From assembly GCF_001730225.1 (NCBI RefSeq), contig NZ_MIJE01000030.1, positions 62,001 through 126,000 on the forward strand: a stretch of DNA of 64,000 nt. Reading direction: 5' to 3'. This document shows, one piece after another, positions 8,386 through 18,354 of the stretch (its first letter is position 1; the number at the start of each line of letters is the position of its first letter). Position numbers and translations under genes: made by a program. This stretch comes from Desulfuribacillus alkaliarsenatis (GTDB taxonomy: Bacteria; Bacillota; Bacilli; Desulfuribacillales; Desulfuribacillaceae). The notes under the pieces are model-generated. The model had not been told where the DNA came from. It saw only the letters and a program-made list of their open reading frames with translations, and did no database searches.

Positions 8386-9153
8386 GTGAAAAACAGTTCC
8401 GAACAAATGATTAACGATAATGTTGTTCTGCAAGTAAACAATGTGGCTAAATCCTTTGCTAAAAACAAGGTGATTCATGATATTACATTTGAAGTAAGAC
8501 AAGGAGAGGTATATGGTTTTCTTGGTCCTAACGGGGCTGGTAAGACTACCCTTGTGCGCATGATGCTAGGTTTGATAGATTTTCAGCAGGGCATTATAAA
8601 AATCCATGGTCATGACATAAAAAAGGATTTTAAAAGCGCAGTTCGTGAAGTTGGAGCAATAGTAGAAACGCCATACTTTTATCCGTATATGAGTGGCTAT
8701 GATAATCTACGTCTTGCAGCAAACGTATACGATGGTGTAACCAAAGAGAATATTGATGAAGTCCTTGAAATGGTACAGATGAAAAAGCGTAGTAAGGATA
8801 AGGTTCGCACATATTCCCTTGGTATGAGACAGCGCCTGGGTATTGCGCGAGCATTATTGCATAAACCAAAGCTGGTAATCCTAGATGAGCCAACCAATGG
8901 CCTTGACCCCCAGGGTATGCGGGAAATACGTGAATTAATCAGACAGCTAGCTATTGAGCGGGATATAACGTTTTTTATCTCGAGTCATTTACTGAAGGAA
9001 GTTGAGGTTACTTGTGACCGTGTAGCTATCTTAAACGAAGGAAAATTATTAGCTACTGGTACAGTGCAGGAGCTATTAAAAGAAGCAAACGCTGATAATT
9101 TCGAGGATTACTTTATCGAGCTGACAAAGAAGGAGCGTGAACTGCATGTCTAA
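8386..9153 (+). CDS. ABC transporter ATP-binding protein (BcrA/CcmA-like, ABC-2 exporter type)
   Basis: The ATPase of an ABC-2 type exporter. Walker A is GPNGAGKTT, the signature is YSLGMRQRLGIARAL and Walker B is LVILDEPTNGLDP, all intact. The C-terminal region is short, as in bacitracin/lantibiotic self-protection or export ATPases. GTG at 8386 is the likely start: AGGAGGG (8371-8377) lies 8 bases upstream, whereas an in-frame GTG at 8377 overlaps that site, and the adjacent ATG runs straight into TGA. The 3' end overlaps the permease gene by 8 bases. A response regulator and sensor kinase follow, suggesting a sensed and exported compound such as a peptide or antimicrobial. Confidence 0.9.
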   Translation: MKNSSEQMINDNVVLQVNNVAKSFAKNKVIHDITFEVRQGEVYGFLGPNGAGKTTLVRMMLGLIDFQQGIIKIHGHDIKKDFKSAVREVGAIVETPYFYPYMSGYDNLRLAANVYDGVTKENIDEVLEMVQMKKRSKDKVRTYSLGMRQRLGIARALLHKPKLVILDEPTNGLDPQGMREIRELIRQLAIERDITFFISSHLLKEVEVTCDRVAILNEGKLLATGTVQELLKEANADNFEDYFIELTKKERELHV

Positions 9154-9913
9154 CTTAATTTACAATGAAATATATAAAATGATTGCGAACCGTAAACTGG
9201 TGATTTTCTTATTCCTAACAATAGGTATACTATTGCTGCCAGCGGCTTCGTTAATAATACCTGAACTTGATATCCCGTTTACAGGGCAGGATTATGCCAT
9301 AAACATGCTATCTGGCACAATTTCCATGCTGCTGCCGTTATTCATAATAGTTATGTTGGCTGAAATGTTTGCCTCTGAATACGAGAAAGGCACATTGAAA
9401 AATAGCCTGATTCAACCAGTATTAAGGACAGAAGTCTTAGCAGCTAAGGTTATTGCTGTAGGGATTATTACCTCAGTACTGCTACTAGTGTCGATGATCT
9501 TTAGCTATATAATTGGAACTCTGTTATTCGGCTGGGGTGAAGGGGTTTTAATTGGTGGTGAAACAGTATCAGGAATCAACGGAGTGCTAATTACTTTAGC
9601 CAGTCACTTAGTTTCGCTGATACCATTAATGGCATTTGCCTTTGTAATTCTAGCGATTTGCGTTGCTGCATCTAGTGGCACAACAGCTATAGGTGTTAGT
9701 ATAGGTGTGTTTTTTGCACTAACTTTTCTTGGACAGTTAGTCGAGCAGGTGCGCCCATATCTTATCACTACCCATCTTTCCTTTTACATTCAAGTGATTG
9801 AACCTGCTTTACGACAAAATCTTTTGTTCACAGTTGTAGTTTTAGCTGCTTATGCTGTTGCTTTCCTAGTGCTTGCAGTGGCTATGTTCAAACGCAAGCA
9901 AATTATATTGTAA
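9146..9913 (+). CDS. ABC-2 type permease
   Basis: The membrane partner of the preceding ATPase. About six hydrophobic segments are visible, beginning with NRKLVIFLFLTIGILLLPAAS, and the family pattern MFASEYEKGTLKNSLIQPVLRTEVLAAK (split here only by position) is typical of ABC-2 permeases of the NatB/BcrB kind. ATG at 9146 is chosen because AAGGAG (9130-9135) is 10 bases upstream; the in-frame GTG at 9137 is one base from it. The gene overlaps the ATPase, so the two are co-translated. Substrate is unknown. Confidence 0.85.
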   Translation: MSNLIYNEIYKMIANRKLVIFLFLTIGILLLPAASLIIPELDIPFTGQDYAINMLSGTISMLLPLFIIVMLAEMFASEYEKGTLKNSLIQPVLRTEVLAAKVIAVGIITSVLLLVSMIFSYIIGTLLFGWGEGVLIGGETVSGINGVLITLASHLVSLIPLMAFAFVILAICVAASSGTTAIGVSIGVFFALTFLGQLVEQVRPYLITTHLSFYIQVIEPALRQNLLFTVVVLAAYAVAFLVLAVAMFKRKQIIL

Positions 9914-10019
9914 TACTTTCCAGTAGGACGTATAAGTAGTATGATAGATGTAGAATGCATAATGACAAAATAAAACGTTAAACCAAGTAGCTATGACTTC
10001 TGAATGAGTAGGTGAAAAG

Positions 10020-10715
10020 ATGTCAGGTGAGAAAATATTAATTGTCGATGATGAACGGGAAATAACAGAATTAGTTAAAGACTACCTAGAAAACGAAGGC
10101 TATGAAGTAATAATGGCATTTGATGGTGAAGAGGGGCTTCGACTTTACCATGATAAACAGCCAGACTTAGCAGTGCTTGATATTATGCTGCCAAAATTAG
10201 AAGGAACGGAGCTTTGTCGGCAAATACGCAATCATTCAACAATTCCAATCATAATGCTTAGTGCTAAGAAGAACGATATTGATAAAGTCCTGAGCTTAGG
10301 CTTGGGAGCGGACGATTATATGACAAAGCCATTTAGCCCTAGCGAGTTAGTTGCTAGGGTTAAAGCCCATTTGCGTAGGTATTTTCATTTATCTGAGGTA
10401 AAAGCAAAAAACGAAACGTTAAAATACCTAGATTTAGAGCTTGATACTAAGGGGCATAACGCTTATGTTGCAGGAAAAGCAGTAGAATTATCGGCAAAGG
10501 AGTTTTCTCTGCTGAGTTTTCTGGCAACTAGTCAAGGACAGGTTTTCACTAGAGAACAAATTTTTAATCAGGTATGGGGATATGATGACTTCGGCGATAT
10601 TAACACAATAACTGTACATATTCGAAGATTGCGAGAAAAAATTGAGCCTAACCCAGCTGCTCCAATGTATATCAAAACTGTTTGGGGTGTTGGTTATAAG
10701 TTTGGAGGTAAATAA
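10020..10715 (+). CDS. OmpR-family response regulator
   Basis: A two-component transcriptional regulator of 231 residues. The receiver domain (about 4-118) has the acidic pair VDDE, phosphoacceptor Asp in LAVLDIMLP, and the conserved Lys in MTKPF. The C-terminal winged-helix DNA-binding domain (about 135-230) ends with HIRRLREKIEPNP...VWGVGYKF. The stop codon is followed immediately by the ATG of the kinase. It probably controls the ABC exporter upstream, a common arrangement, but no direct binding site was identified. Confidence 0.93.
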   Translation: MSGEKILIVDDEREITELVKDYLENEGYEVIMAFDGEEGLRLYHDKQPDLAVLDIMLPKLEGTELCRQIRNHSTIPIIMLSAKKNDIDKVLSLGLGADDYMTKPFSPSELVARVKAHLRRYFHLSEVKAKNETLKYLDLELDTKGHNAYVAGKAVELSAKEFSLLSFLATSQGQVFTREQIFNQVWGYDDFGDINTITVHIRRLREKIEPNPAAPMYIKTVWGVGYKFGGK

Positions 10716-12167
10716 ATGAAGCTTAGCTCCAAAGCAATAAAAACTAGCATTCAGACCAAGCTTATTCTAGCTTTTTTGGCAGTTATCGTAGTGCCAATAG
10801 TAACTACTGCGGGTTCTATGTGGTTATTGGTTGGACAAATGCAAAACCAATATGATATGGAACAGCTTGAAAGCTTGCAATATATAAATATCGAACTTAG
10901 AGATGCTATAACTGCAAGCTATACAGAACTCATTAATCAACCAGAATTGTTCGCCACAGAAATTGCAGGTGTTTTAGAGCACTATGAGATTGATGTGCAA
11001 ATTTATGCAGAGGACGGCAGTCTGCTGTTTGATTCCTTTGAAAGGCTTAATAATGCAGCGATTGATACTGAAGCACGTGATGAGCGCTTTGGTGGGCTAA
11101 TCGATAATTTCTCGCAAAGCACTATGACTGTACAGGTGAACTATGATACAAACGTACATGTAATAGTTTACTTTAGCCCAACCTCAATGCCGTCTCAAAT
11201 TATGGTCGGTTTTGCAAAAGTACTAGGTGCAAGTCTATTATTTGGCTTTATATCATTAGTGCTTGCAATAGGCGGCTTTACCTGGTTTATTTCCCGTAGC
11301 ATTTTACGTCCGTTGTCTGAGCTTAATCGTGCTACAGAACGCATTACTGATGGTGACTTTGATTTCACCATGAACTACCACAAAGATAATGAATTTGGCA
11401 GACTGGTCAAAGCTTTTCAGTTAATGAAGGATAGGTTAAAGGAGTCGATAGATAAGCAAGCAGAGCAGGAACGCCTGCGAAAAGAGCTTGTAGCAAATAT
11501 TTCGCACGATATCCGAACGCCAGTAGCGTCTATCAAGGGTTACGTGGAAGGTATTCAGGATGGAATTGCGAACAATCAACAACAGCTAGACAAATACCTA
11601 TCTGTCATTCATGACAAGACAGATCAATTGGACCGCTTGGTTGACGACCTATATAAGTACTCCCAGTTAGAAGTAGGGAAAATGGATGTAATACTTAATG
11701 AGTATCAGCTTGACGAATTTTTCAATTCGATATTGGCTCAGTTTGAGATGCAGTTTGCTGCAGACACTCTTGAATTAACTATAGAAGCAAAAGCTTCTGA
11801 TGGCTATCTGAGGGCAGATAAACAACGCATTCTGCAGGTAATGGAGAATGTAGTAAATAACGCTAGACGCTATATTGACGACAAAACGGGCAAAATAGAG
11901 ATTAAAGTAGAGCAAGCTGATACTGCATTTCTGCTAGTGTCTATCAAAGATAATGGTAGGGGGATTGCTGAAGAAGATTTGCCCTATGTATTTGACCAAT
12001 TTTATCGTGGGGAAAAATCCCGTTCCCGTCAATTTGGCGGTACAGGACTAGGTCTATCTATAAGTAAATATATTATTGATGCCCATGGTGGTAAGATGTG
12101 GATTGAAAGCAGATTAGGACAAGGAACTACGGTGCATTTTACTTTGCCAGTATTTTTGAAACCTTAA
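10716..12167 (+). CDS. Sensor histidine kinase
   Basis: A membrane sensor kinase of 483 residues, partner of the preceding regulator. Two transmembrane segments (about 17-38 and 162-190) flank an extracellular domain of about 120 residues. A HAMP linker follows (SILRPLSELNRATERITDGDF), then the H-box ANISHDIRTPVASIKGY with the phosphoacceptor His. The ATPase domain has the N-box (ENVVNNARRYI), DNGRGI and GGTGLGLSI motifs. All catalytic elements are intact. The 3' end overlaps the convergent PH-domain gene by 29 bases. The sensed signal is not evident. Confidence 0.93.
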   Translation: MKLSSKAIKTSIQTKLILAFLAVIVVPIVTTAGSMWLLVGQMQNQYDMEQLESLQYINIELRDAITASYTELINQPELFATEIAGVLEHYEIDVQIYAEDGSLLFDSFERLNNAAIDTEARDERFGGLIDNFSQSTMTVQVNYDTNVHVIVYFSPTSMPSQIMVGFAKVLGASLLFGFISLVLAIGGFTWFISRSILRPLSELNRATERITDGDFDFTMNYHKDNEFGRLVKAFQLMKDRLKESIDKQAEQERLRKELVANISHDIRTPVASIKGYVEGIQDGIANNQQQLDKYLSVIHDKTDQLDRLVDDLYKYSQLEVGKMDVILNEYQLDEFFNSILAQFEMQFAADTLELTIEAKASDGYLRADKQRILQVMENVVNNARRYIDDKTGKIEIKVEQADTAFLLVSIKDNGRGIAEEDLPYVFDQFYRGEKSRSRQFGGTGLGLSISKYIIDAHGGKMWIESRLGQGTTVHFTLPVFLKP

Positions 12168-12585
12168 TGGAATTATTCTTTTTTAACAATTCCTCTATAA
12201 AAATTTGTTTATTCTCAGGGGAAATTATGACACTGCCAAATCCAGTTTTGTAGTGAACCTCTATCGCATCCTTGGCAAATAGAATACGGTATCCTACCCA
12301 AATATTTGGATCTCCTGTAATTTTAAATATATCTTGGTACTTAATTTTGGACCTGAACGGTCCACCTTTTACGTATAGATAGTCCTCGTATAAAACATAC
12401 TTTATATCGACTGCTAGCCATATAAGCAAGCCCGTAGTAATGATGTTTAAAAACATAATAATCATAAATTCGTTCGAGTGAAACTCAGTAAGGAGAAAAG
12501 GCACTAGGAAAGATAAGTTGATCAGTAATACCAGCGATATCCATATAACAACGAAAAAACGGTCTCTTTTAGTTTTAAAATTCAT
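12139..12585 (-). CDS. YyaB-like PH-domain membrane protein
   Basis: A 148-residue protein with two N-terminal hydrophobic segments (about 11-31 and 40-60) followed by a small beta-rich domain. The pattern YVLYEDYLYVKGGPFRSKIKYQDI then VIISPENKQIFIEELLKK resembles the bacterial PH-like domain of Bacillus YyaB (PF06713 type), whose role is unknown. GGAGGGT lies 10 bases before the ATG. It overlaps the histidine kinase gene tail to tail. Confidence 0.65.
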   Translation of the reverse strand: MNFKTKRDRFFVVIWISLVLLINLSFLVPFLLTEFHSNEFMIIMFLNIITTGLLIWLAVDIKYVLYEDYLYVKGGPFRSKIKYQDIFKITGDPNIWVGYRILFAKDAIEVHYKTGFGSVIISPENKQIFIEELLKKNNSIKVSKILAK

Positions 12586-12844
12586 TAATGTTGACCCTCC
12601 AGTATATGATTATTAAAAGTAGTAGGTAGCCCATAGTATAGTAGCATATTTTTACTTAAAAACCTATACTGGTTATATTAATTATTGAAATGCAAATAGC
12701 ATGCATATATTAGCGGACCTTATATAATGCATTATTAACATTAATAACAATCATAAAAGAAAATCTGTTACAATAATAGTAGTGTAAGTACGGGACAATA
12801 TAAGAGAAACTCATTAGATGATATGCGGTAAAGGAGAATGAATC

Positions 12845-15800
12845 ATGGTCAATAACGACGTAAGAAGAATCTATGTAGAGAAGAAGCCAGGTTTTGACAT
12901 CGAGGCTCAAAAGCTAGCTAAGGAATTCGTTACTAATCTAAACATATCAGAGCTAAAGAAAGTACGTGCAATTAATCGCTACGATGTTTCTGGGATGGAT
13001 GACGCAACATTTGCCCAAGCAAAGAACACAATTTTCTCAGAGCCACCGGTGGATACGGTTTATGAGGAAGAGTATCCATTGCCAGAAGGTGCCAAGGTTT
13101 TTGCAGTTGAGTTCTTGCCAGGACAATACGACCAACGGGCAGACTCCGCTGCTCAATGTGTACAGCTATTAACCCAAGGGGACAGACCGAATGTAAACAC
13201 GGCGCGTGTTATCGTTCTCGAAGGCAATATCACAGAAGCTGACGTGGCTAAAATTAAAGATTATTACATTAACCCTGTAGAATCTAGGGAAGCAAAGCTA
13301 GAAAAACCGACAACACTTGAGATGGTAATGGACGAGCCTAAAGATGTAGCGATTATTGATGGCTTTGTAGATATGGATGACCAAGCACTTAAAGCATTCA
13401 TGGATGACATTGGTTTTGCGATGAACTATGAAGACTTAAAGTTCTGTCAGGAGTATTTCCGTGATACGGAAAAACGTAATCCAACGATTACTGAGCTAAA
13501 AGTAATTGACACTTACTGGTCTGATCATTGTCGTCATACTACTTTTATGACAGAGATTACTGACGTTCAGATTGATAAAAGCAAGCTAACAGAGCCAATT
13601 GAACAAGCGTATAAGCACTATATTAATGCGCGCGAAGCTGTTTATGGAAGTCAGGAGCGGGCAATGTGCCTGATGGATATGGCAGTTATCGGTATGAAGG
13701 AGCTGCGTAAACTCGGAAAGCTTGATGATTTAGATGCCTCTGAAGAAATTAATGCTTGTAGTATCGTAGTAAATGTAGATGTTGACGGCGAGAATCAAGA
13801 ATGGCTTGTTATGTTTAAGAACGAGACCCATAATCATCCGACGGAAATAGAGCCATTTGGTGGTGCTGCAACCTGCTTAGGTGGTTGCATTCGTGACCCA
13901 TTATCTGGACGCTCCTATGTTTATCAAGCGATGCGTGTTACTGGTAGTGGCGATCCCCGTACGAAAATTGAAGACACTCTTCCAGGTAAGCTTCCACAGC
14001 GTAAAATCACAACGGAAGCTGCTGCGGGTTATAGCTCATATGGTAATCAAATTGGACTAGCTACTGGACATGTTGCAGAAGTATATGACGAAGGCTTTAT
14101 AGCTAAGCGCATGGAAATTGGTGCAGTAGTAGCTGCAGCGCCAAAGGAAAACGTCGTGCGTGAGCGTCCTGCTAAGGGTGATGTTGTTATCCTAGCTGGA
14201 GGACGCACAGGCCGTGATGGCTGCGGTGGCGCAACTGGTTCCTCGAAGGAGCATGATGAAGATTCACTGTTTAGCTGTGGTGCAGAGGTGCAGAAGGGTA
14301 ATCCACCGACAGAGCGTAAAATTCAGCGTCTATTCCGCAAACCAGAAGTAAGTCAAATGATTAAAAAATGCAATGACTTCGGTGCTGGTGGTGTATCAGT
14401 CGCCATTGGTGAATTGACAGACGGTCTTGAAATAAATCTTGATGTAATTCCGAAAAAATACGAAGGCCTTGACGGAACAGAATTAGCAATATCTGAGTCC
14501 CAGGAGCGCATGGCTGTCGTCGTAGCTGCTGAGAATGCAGAACGATTTATCGAGCTTGCAAAGACAGAGAATGTCGAGGCAACAGTTGTAGCAGAGGTTA
14601 CGGATTCGAGACGCCTACAAATGTTCTGGCGTGGCAATGCAATAGTTGATATAAGTAGGGATTTCTTAGATACTAACGGTGTCAAACAGGCTACAAAAGT
14701 ACACGTGCAAGCACCTGATGAGCAAGCACCGTTTTTCGCGACCAAATCATCAGTCGATTTAAAGCAACAATGGCTTAATAACCTACAGGACTTAAATGTA
14801 TGTAGTCAGAAGGGATTAGTCGAGCGCTTTGACAGCTCCATTGGTGCTGGCACTGTGTTAATGCCATTTGGCGGCAAGCATCAAGCTACACCAACTGAAG
14901 GAATGGTAGCAAAAATCCCTGTACTTAAGGGCGAGACAAGCACAGCAACAATTATGACCCATGGATACAATCCTAAATTATCCAAATGGAGTCCGTTCCA
15001 CGGTGCAATGTATGCCGTTGTTGAAGCAGTTGCTAAGGTAGTAGCTATCGGTGGTAGCTATGAAGGAATTAGACTTACATTGCAAGAGTACTTTGAAAAG
15101 CTAGGAACTGATGAAACGAAGTGGGGTAAGCCGTTTAGTGCACTGTTAGGAGCATATCTAGCTCAGAAGGAGTTCGGTATCCCAGCAATTGGTGGTAAGG
15201 ATAGTATGTCTGGAACATTTAAGGATATTCATGTTCCACCAACCCTAGTTGCATTTGCGGTAGCTGTCGTAAATGCAGCAAACGTAATCTCGCCTGAGCT
15301 AAAACAAGCAGGCAGTCAGCTAGTATTAGTAAAGGCAGACCGTGATGAGCAGGGCGTAATTGATTTCGCTCAACTAAAAACAAACTTCGCGACAATCACA
15401 AAGCTGATTGAAGATGGTAGTGTTCTTGCGGCTCACACTGTGAAATATGGCGGATTAGCTGAGGCAGTTTCGAAAATGACCTTTGGTAATAAAATTGGCG
15501 TATCGCTACAGGCGGCGCAAGCGATAGATTGGTTTAGCCCAGATTACGGGTCAATTGTGCTAGAGATGCCTGCTGATATAAATGTTCAAGCAGCTTTAGG
15601 GGATGCAAACTATCAAGTGCTAGGTCAGACAATAGAGCAACCTGAAATTAGACTTATAGAAGAAAAAGATTCTACTGAAGCTATTATGCAAATTTTGATT
15701 GCTGACTTGTATAAGGCGTGGGAACAGCCATTAGAAAACATCTTCCCAACAAAGACAGCATCAATTAACAGTGATAAAGCAATAGAAGATTATTCGCAAG

Positions 15801-16642
15801 AGCAAACAAAAGTTGTAAAAAGCACTGCCTTAGCAAGGATAGCTAAGCCAAGGATTGTCATACCAGTATTTCCAGGGACAAACTGTGAATATGATACACA
15901 AAAAGTCTTTGAACAGGCTGGTGGCCTCGCCGATACACTTATAATCCGTAATTTAACAGCTAGTGATATTGAAGAATCCGTTGCGGTACTAGTTGACAAG
16001 CTGAGTCAAGCGCAGATTATGATGCTGCCAGGAGGCTTTAGTGGTGGTGATGAGCCTGATGGTTCAGGGAAATTCTATGCTACCCTCTTTAGAAACCCTA
16101 GAATTAAAGAAGCAACTATGGAGCTTTTACAAAAACGTGATGGTCTGATTCTGGGAATTTGTAATGGATTTCAAGCCTTAATCAAGCTAGGATTACTGCC
16201 GCACGGAGAAATCCGTGAGATGACACCAGAGTCACCAACACTGACCTATAATACCATTGGTCGTCATATATCATGTATGGCAATGACTAAAGTAGTATCT
16301 GACAAGTCACCGTGGTTTAATAACGTACAGGTAGGAGATATGCATAACATACCATTCTCCCATGGTGAAGGTCGTTTTGTAGCTCCTGAAGACGTAATAC
16401 AACAGCTTGCAGCAAATGGCCAAATAGCGACGCAATATGTCGATGAAGCGGGTCAGCCAACCTATGATATCCGCTATAACCCAAATGGATCAATGTTTGC
16501 CATTGAAGGAATCACAAGTCCAGATGGACGTATATTAGGGAAAATGGGTCACTCTGAGCGTATCGGTAAGCAGGTTGGAATTAATACGAGTGGTAATAAA
16601 GATCAACAGCTCTTTAACGCTGGGGTACGCTACTTTCAATAA
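12845..16642 (+). CDS. purL: Phosphoribosylformylglycinamidine synthase, long single-chain form
   Basis: Catalyses the fourth step of purine synthesis, converting FGAR and glutamine to FGAM with ATP. At 1265 residues it is the fused type: a PurS-like N-terminal domain, two AIR-synthase-like halves (HHTTF-type segment in SDHCRHTTFMTEI, then FKNETHNHPTEIEPFGGAATCLGG), and a C-terminal class I glutaminase (about 1000-1265) with nucleophile Cys in LGICNGFQ and the MGHSER end. Bacillus normally uses separate PurS, PurQ and PurL; this fused clade occurs in clostridia and streptococci. AAGGAG precedes the ATG. The gene is not in a pur operon, and I saw no purine riboswitch or clear PurR box upstream. 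Confidence 0.95.
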   Translation: MVNNDVRRIYVEKKPGFDIEAQKLAKEFVTNLNISELKKVRAINRYDVSGMDDATFAQAKNTIFSEPPVDTVYEEEYPLPEGAKVFAVEFLPGQYDQRADSAAQCVQLLTQGDRPNVNTARVIVLEGNITEADVAKIKDYYINPVESREAKLEKPTTLEMVMDEPKDVAIIDGFVDMDDQALKAFMDDIGFAMNYEDLKFCQEYFRDTEKRNPTITELKVIDTYWSDHCRHTTFMTEITDVQIDKSKLTEPIEQAYKHYINAREAVYGSQERAMCLMDMAVIGMKELRKLGKLDDLDASEEINACSIVVNVDVDGENQEWLVMFKNETHNHPTEIEPFGGAATCLGGCIRDPLSGRSYVYQAMRVTGSGDPRTKIEDTLPGKLPQRKITTEAAAGYSSYGNQIGLATGHVAEVYDEGFIAKRMEIGAVVAAAPKENVVRERPAKGDVVILAGGRTGRDGCGGATGSSKEHDEDSLFSCGAEVQKGNPPTERKIQRLFRKPEVSQMIKKCNDFGAGGVSVAIGELTDGLEINLDVIPKKYEGLDGTELAISESQERMAVVVAAENAERFIELAKTENVEATVVAEVTDSRRLQMFWRGNAIVDISRDFLDTNGVKQATKVHVQAPDEQAPFFATKSSVDLKQQWLNNLQDLNVCSQKGLVERFDSSIGAGTVLMPFGGKHQATPTEGMVAKIPVLKGETSTATIMTHGYNPKLSKWSPFHGAMYAVVEAVAKVVAIGGSYEGIRLTLQEYFEKLGTDETKWGKPFSALLGAYLAQKEFGIPAIGGKDSMSGTFKDIHVPPTLVAFAVAVVNAANVISPELKQAGSQLVLVKADRDEQGVIDFAQLKTNFATITKLIEDGSVLAAHTVKYGGLAEAVSKMTFGNKIGVSLQAAQAIDWFSPDYGSIVLEMPADINVQAALGDANYQVLGQTIEQPEIRLIEEKDSTEAIMQILIADLYKAWEQPLENIFPTKTASINSDKAIEDYSQEQTKVVKSTALARIAKPRIVIPVFPGTNCEYDTQKVFEQAGGLADTLIIRNLTASDIEESVAVLVDKLSQAQIMMLPGGFSGGDEPDGSGKFYATLFRNPRIKEATMELLQKRDGLILGICNGFQALIKLGLLPHGEIREMTPESPTLTYNTIGRHISCMAMTKVVSDKSPWFNNVQVGDMHNIPFSHGEGRFVAPEDVIQQLAANGQIATQYVDEAGQPTYDIRYNPNGSMFAIEGITSPDGRILGKMGHSERIGKQVGINTSGNKDQQLFNAGVRYFQ

Positions 16643-16755
16643 TTTTTACATTTTTAGGTATGAAATTTGTTAAATTGCTACAAACTAAGACAGAAGTAAA
16701 TTTTATATAGTATGCACTAATAAAGTGGGTACTGAATTTTAGGAGGAAAAGAATT

Positions 16756-16956
16756 ATGCAACAAGGTACAGTAAAGTGGTTCAATGCTAGCAAAGGTTTT
16801 GGTTTTATCGAAGTTGAAGGTGGAGATGATGTGTTTGTGCATTTCTCTGCTATCGGTGGAGATGGATTTAAAACCTTAGAAGAAGGTGAGAGAGTATCGT
16901 TTGAAGTTGTCGATGGTGCTCGTGGACCACAGGCTGCGAATGTAAACAAAGTCTAA
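16756..16956 (+). CDS. Cold-shock protein, CspA family
   Basis: A 66-residue single-stranded nucleic acid-binding protein with one cold-shock fold. The RNA-binding motifs KGFGFIE (RNP1) and VFVHF (RNP2) are intact. AGGAGG lies 8 bases before the ATG. It is monocistronic, ended by a strong hairpin, with a 113-base upstream gap that could hold a regulatory 5' leader as in other csp genes, though no structure was confirmed. Confidence 0.95.
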   Translation: MQQGTVKWFNASKGFGFIEVEGGDDVFVHFSAIGGDGFKTLEEGERVSFEVVDGARGPQAANVNKV

Positions 16957-16993
16957 TATATAAATATATAGATAGCTGTTTATTCCATTAGAA

Positions 16994-17040
16994 AAGGGCT
17001 GTTGCTAACGAATTTAATCATTCGTTTTGCAACAGCCCTT
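16994..17040. terminator. Two-way terminator between csp and uspA
   Basis: AAGGGCTGTTGC pairs with GCAACAGCCCTT around an inner ACGAAT/ATTCGT stem. It lies between convergent genes and probably serves both. Confidence 0.8.
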
Positions 17041-17082
17041 AACTAGTTTTGTTAATAATTTATCAACTAACCGTTATATAAC

Positions 17083-17511
17083 CTATCTTACAACTAAAAC
17101 ATCACATGGGGCGTGGCGTATAATGTATTCAGATACACTACCAACTAATACCCTTTCAAGGGCGTTAGTTCCCGTTGCTCCGACTACAATTAAATCTGGA
17201 TTAGCCTTAGGGATAATAGTTTGAATAATCTCGCGTTTAGCTGACCCTGTTTCTAAGAGAGTTTCAACTTTTGAAACTCCAGTGTTTAAGGCAGAATTTT
17301 TAAATTCTACGATGAGCTCCTCGGCACTCTGCTTTGCTAAATTGAGAATTTCAGCGTCATAAGGCTTATAATCTGAGTAAATAGGAATGTCGACAACGTG
17401 GGTGATTGTTAAGGTTGCATTGTTTTCTGTAGCTAATGTAACAGCCCTGCTGAAAGCCTTCTTAGATTCATTAGAACTGTCTACTGCAACTAAAATTGAT
17501 TTATACGCCAT
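17083..17511 (-). CDS. Universal stress protein UspA family (copy 1)
   Basis: A 142-residue cytoplasmic stress protein with the alpha/beta nucleotide-binding fold. The N-terminus ILVAVDSSNESKKAF and C-terminal ATP-binding signature VVGATGTNALERVLVGSVSEYIIRHAPCDVLVV (G-2x-G-9x-G-S/T pattern) are intact, so it is probably an ATP-binding type. AAGGAGG lies upstream of the ATG. A close paralogue follows 90 bases away on the same strand. Confidence 0.92.
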   Translation of the reverse strand: MAYKSILVAVDSSNESKKAFSRAVTLATENNATLTITHVVDIPIYSDYKPYDAEILNLAKQSAEELIVEFKNSALNTGVSKVETLLETGSAKREIIQTIIPKANPDLIVVGATGTNALERVLVGSVSEYIIRHAPCDVLVVR

Positions 17512-17601
17512 TTGATAACCTCCTTAAGTTCATAAAAGTATTGTTTGTATTAAATCTATCCTATCTCGAAAAGTTGTGCAATATGCAAGCTGTTTTAAAG
17601 T

Positions 17602-18036
17602 TTAAGACCTTACAACAAGTACATCTACTGGAGAGTGTCGCACAACGTATTCAGATACGCTACCAATTAGTATACGATCTAAGGCGCTCATTCCAGTAGC
17701 ACCAACTACAACCAAGTCAGGCTGCACACTGGGGATAACGTCTTCTGTGAGCACTCTTTTGGCCATCCCATGCTTAATGACCAAATCAACGGCTGTAACA
17801 CCTTGCTGAAATGCCTTTTCTTTATAAGTATTTAACATTTTTCCTGCCTCTTCACGGGCTAAATCGCGCTTATCATCATCTGGTGCTAACAGCTTATAGT
17901 CGTAATCAGTTGGTATGCCAAGTGCGTGTACAATTGTCAAAATTGCTTGATTATCCCTAGCGATACTTACTGCACGATTAAAGGCTTTTTCAGATTCGTT
18001 TGAACGGTCCATTGCTAACAATACTTTTTTGTACAT
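17602..18036 (-). CDS. Universal stress protein UspA family (copy 2)
   Basis: A paralogue of the neighbouring UspA protein, 144 residues, with the same ATP-binding signature (VVGATGMSALDRILIGSVSEYVVRHSP). The start is placed at the ATG at 18036 preceded by GGAGAGG. An upstream in-frame ATG at 18087 would add 17 residues absent from the family and has no ribosome site. The two genes are probably a tandem duplication and may be co-transcribed. Confidence 0.92.
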   Translation of the reverse strand: MYKKVLLAMDRSNESEKAFNRAVSIARDNQAILTIVHALGIPTDYDYKLLAPDDDKRDLAREEAGKMLNTYKEKAFQQGVTAVDLVIKHGMAKRVLTEDVIPSVQPDLVVVGATGMSALDRILIGSVSEYVVRHSPVDVLVVRS

Positions 18037-18187
18037 AATAATCAACCTCTCCTTCTGAAATTGTTTATAAATCTTGATAATCGCCAAGGCTCACTGTTCT
18101 TACTTATATAATAATAAAAAACACACAATTTATAAAAGTATTATGTGCTTTTTGCTTGAGTTATTAGCAAAACTGATGATTCGCCTA

Positions 18188-18204
18188 TTGAAACACAGTT
18201 TCAA
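18188..18204. promoter_or_regulatory. Perfect 7-bp dyad, candidate operator for the TRAP operon
   Basis: TTGAAAC-ACA-GTTTCAA is a perfect inverted repeat in the gap before the TRAP genes. AT-rich -10-like sequences (TATAGT 18215, TATGAT 18228) follow. A transcription-factor site is likely; the factor is unknown. Confidence 0.45.
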
Positions 18205-18354
18205 AATAATGCTATATAGTTATAGAGTATGATGAGTAGTTATATTTGACTGAAACATTGCTTAGTGCAGATAAGTATTGTTGTACCAGGAGTTTTTTTG
18301 AAGCACAAGAAAATTCAAATAAATTCCACAATGAACAATATGAACAAAATGTTG

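Noticed and set aside
12586-12844. Purine riboswitch or PurR box before purL
   Set aside because: I found neither the conserved purine aptamer core nor paired CGAA-type PurR boxes.
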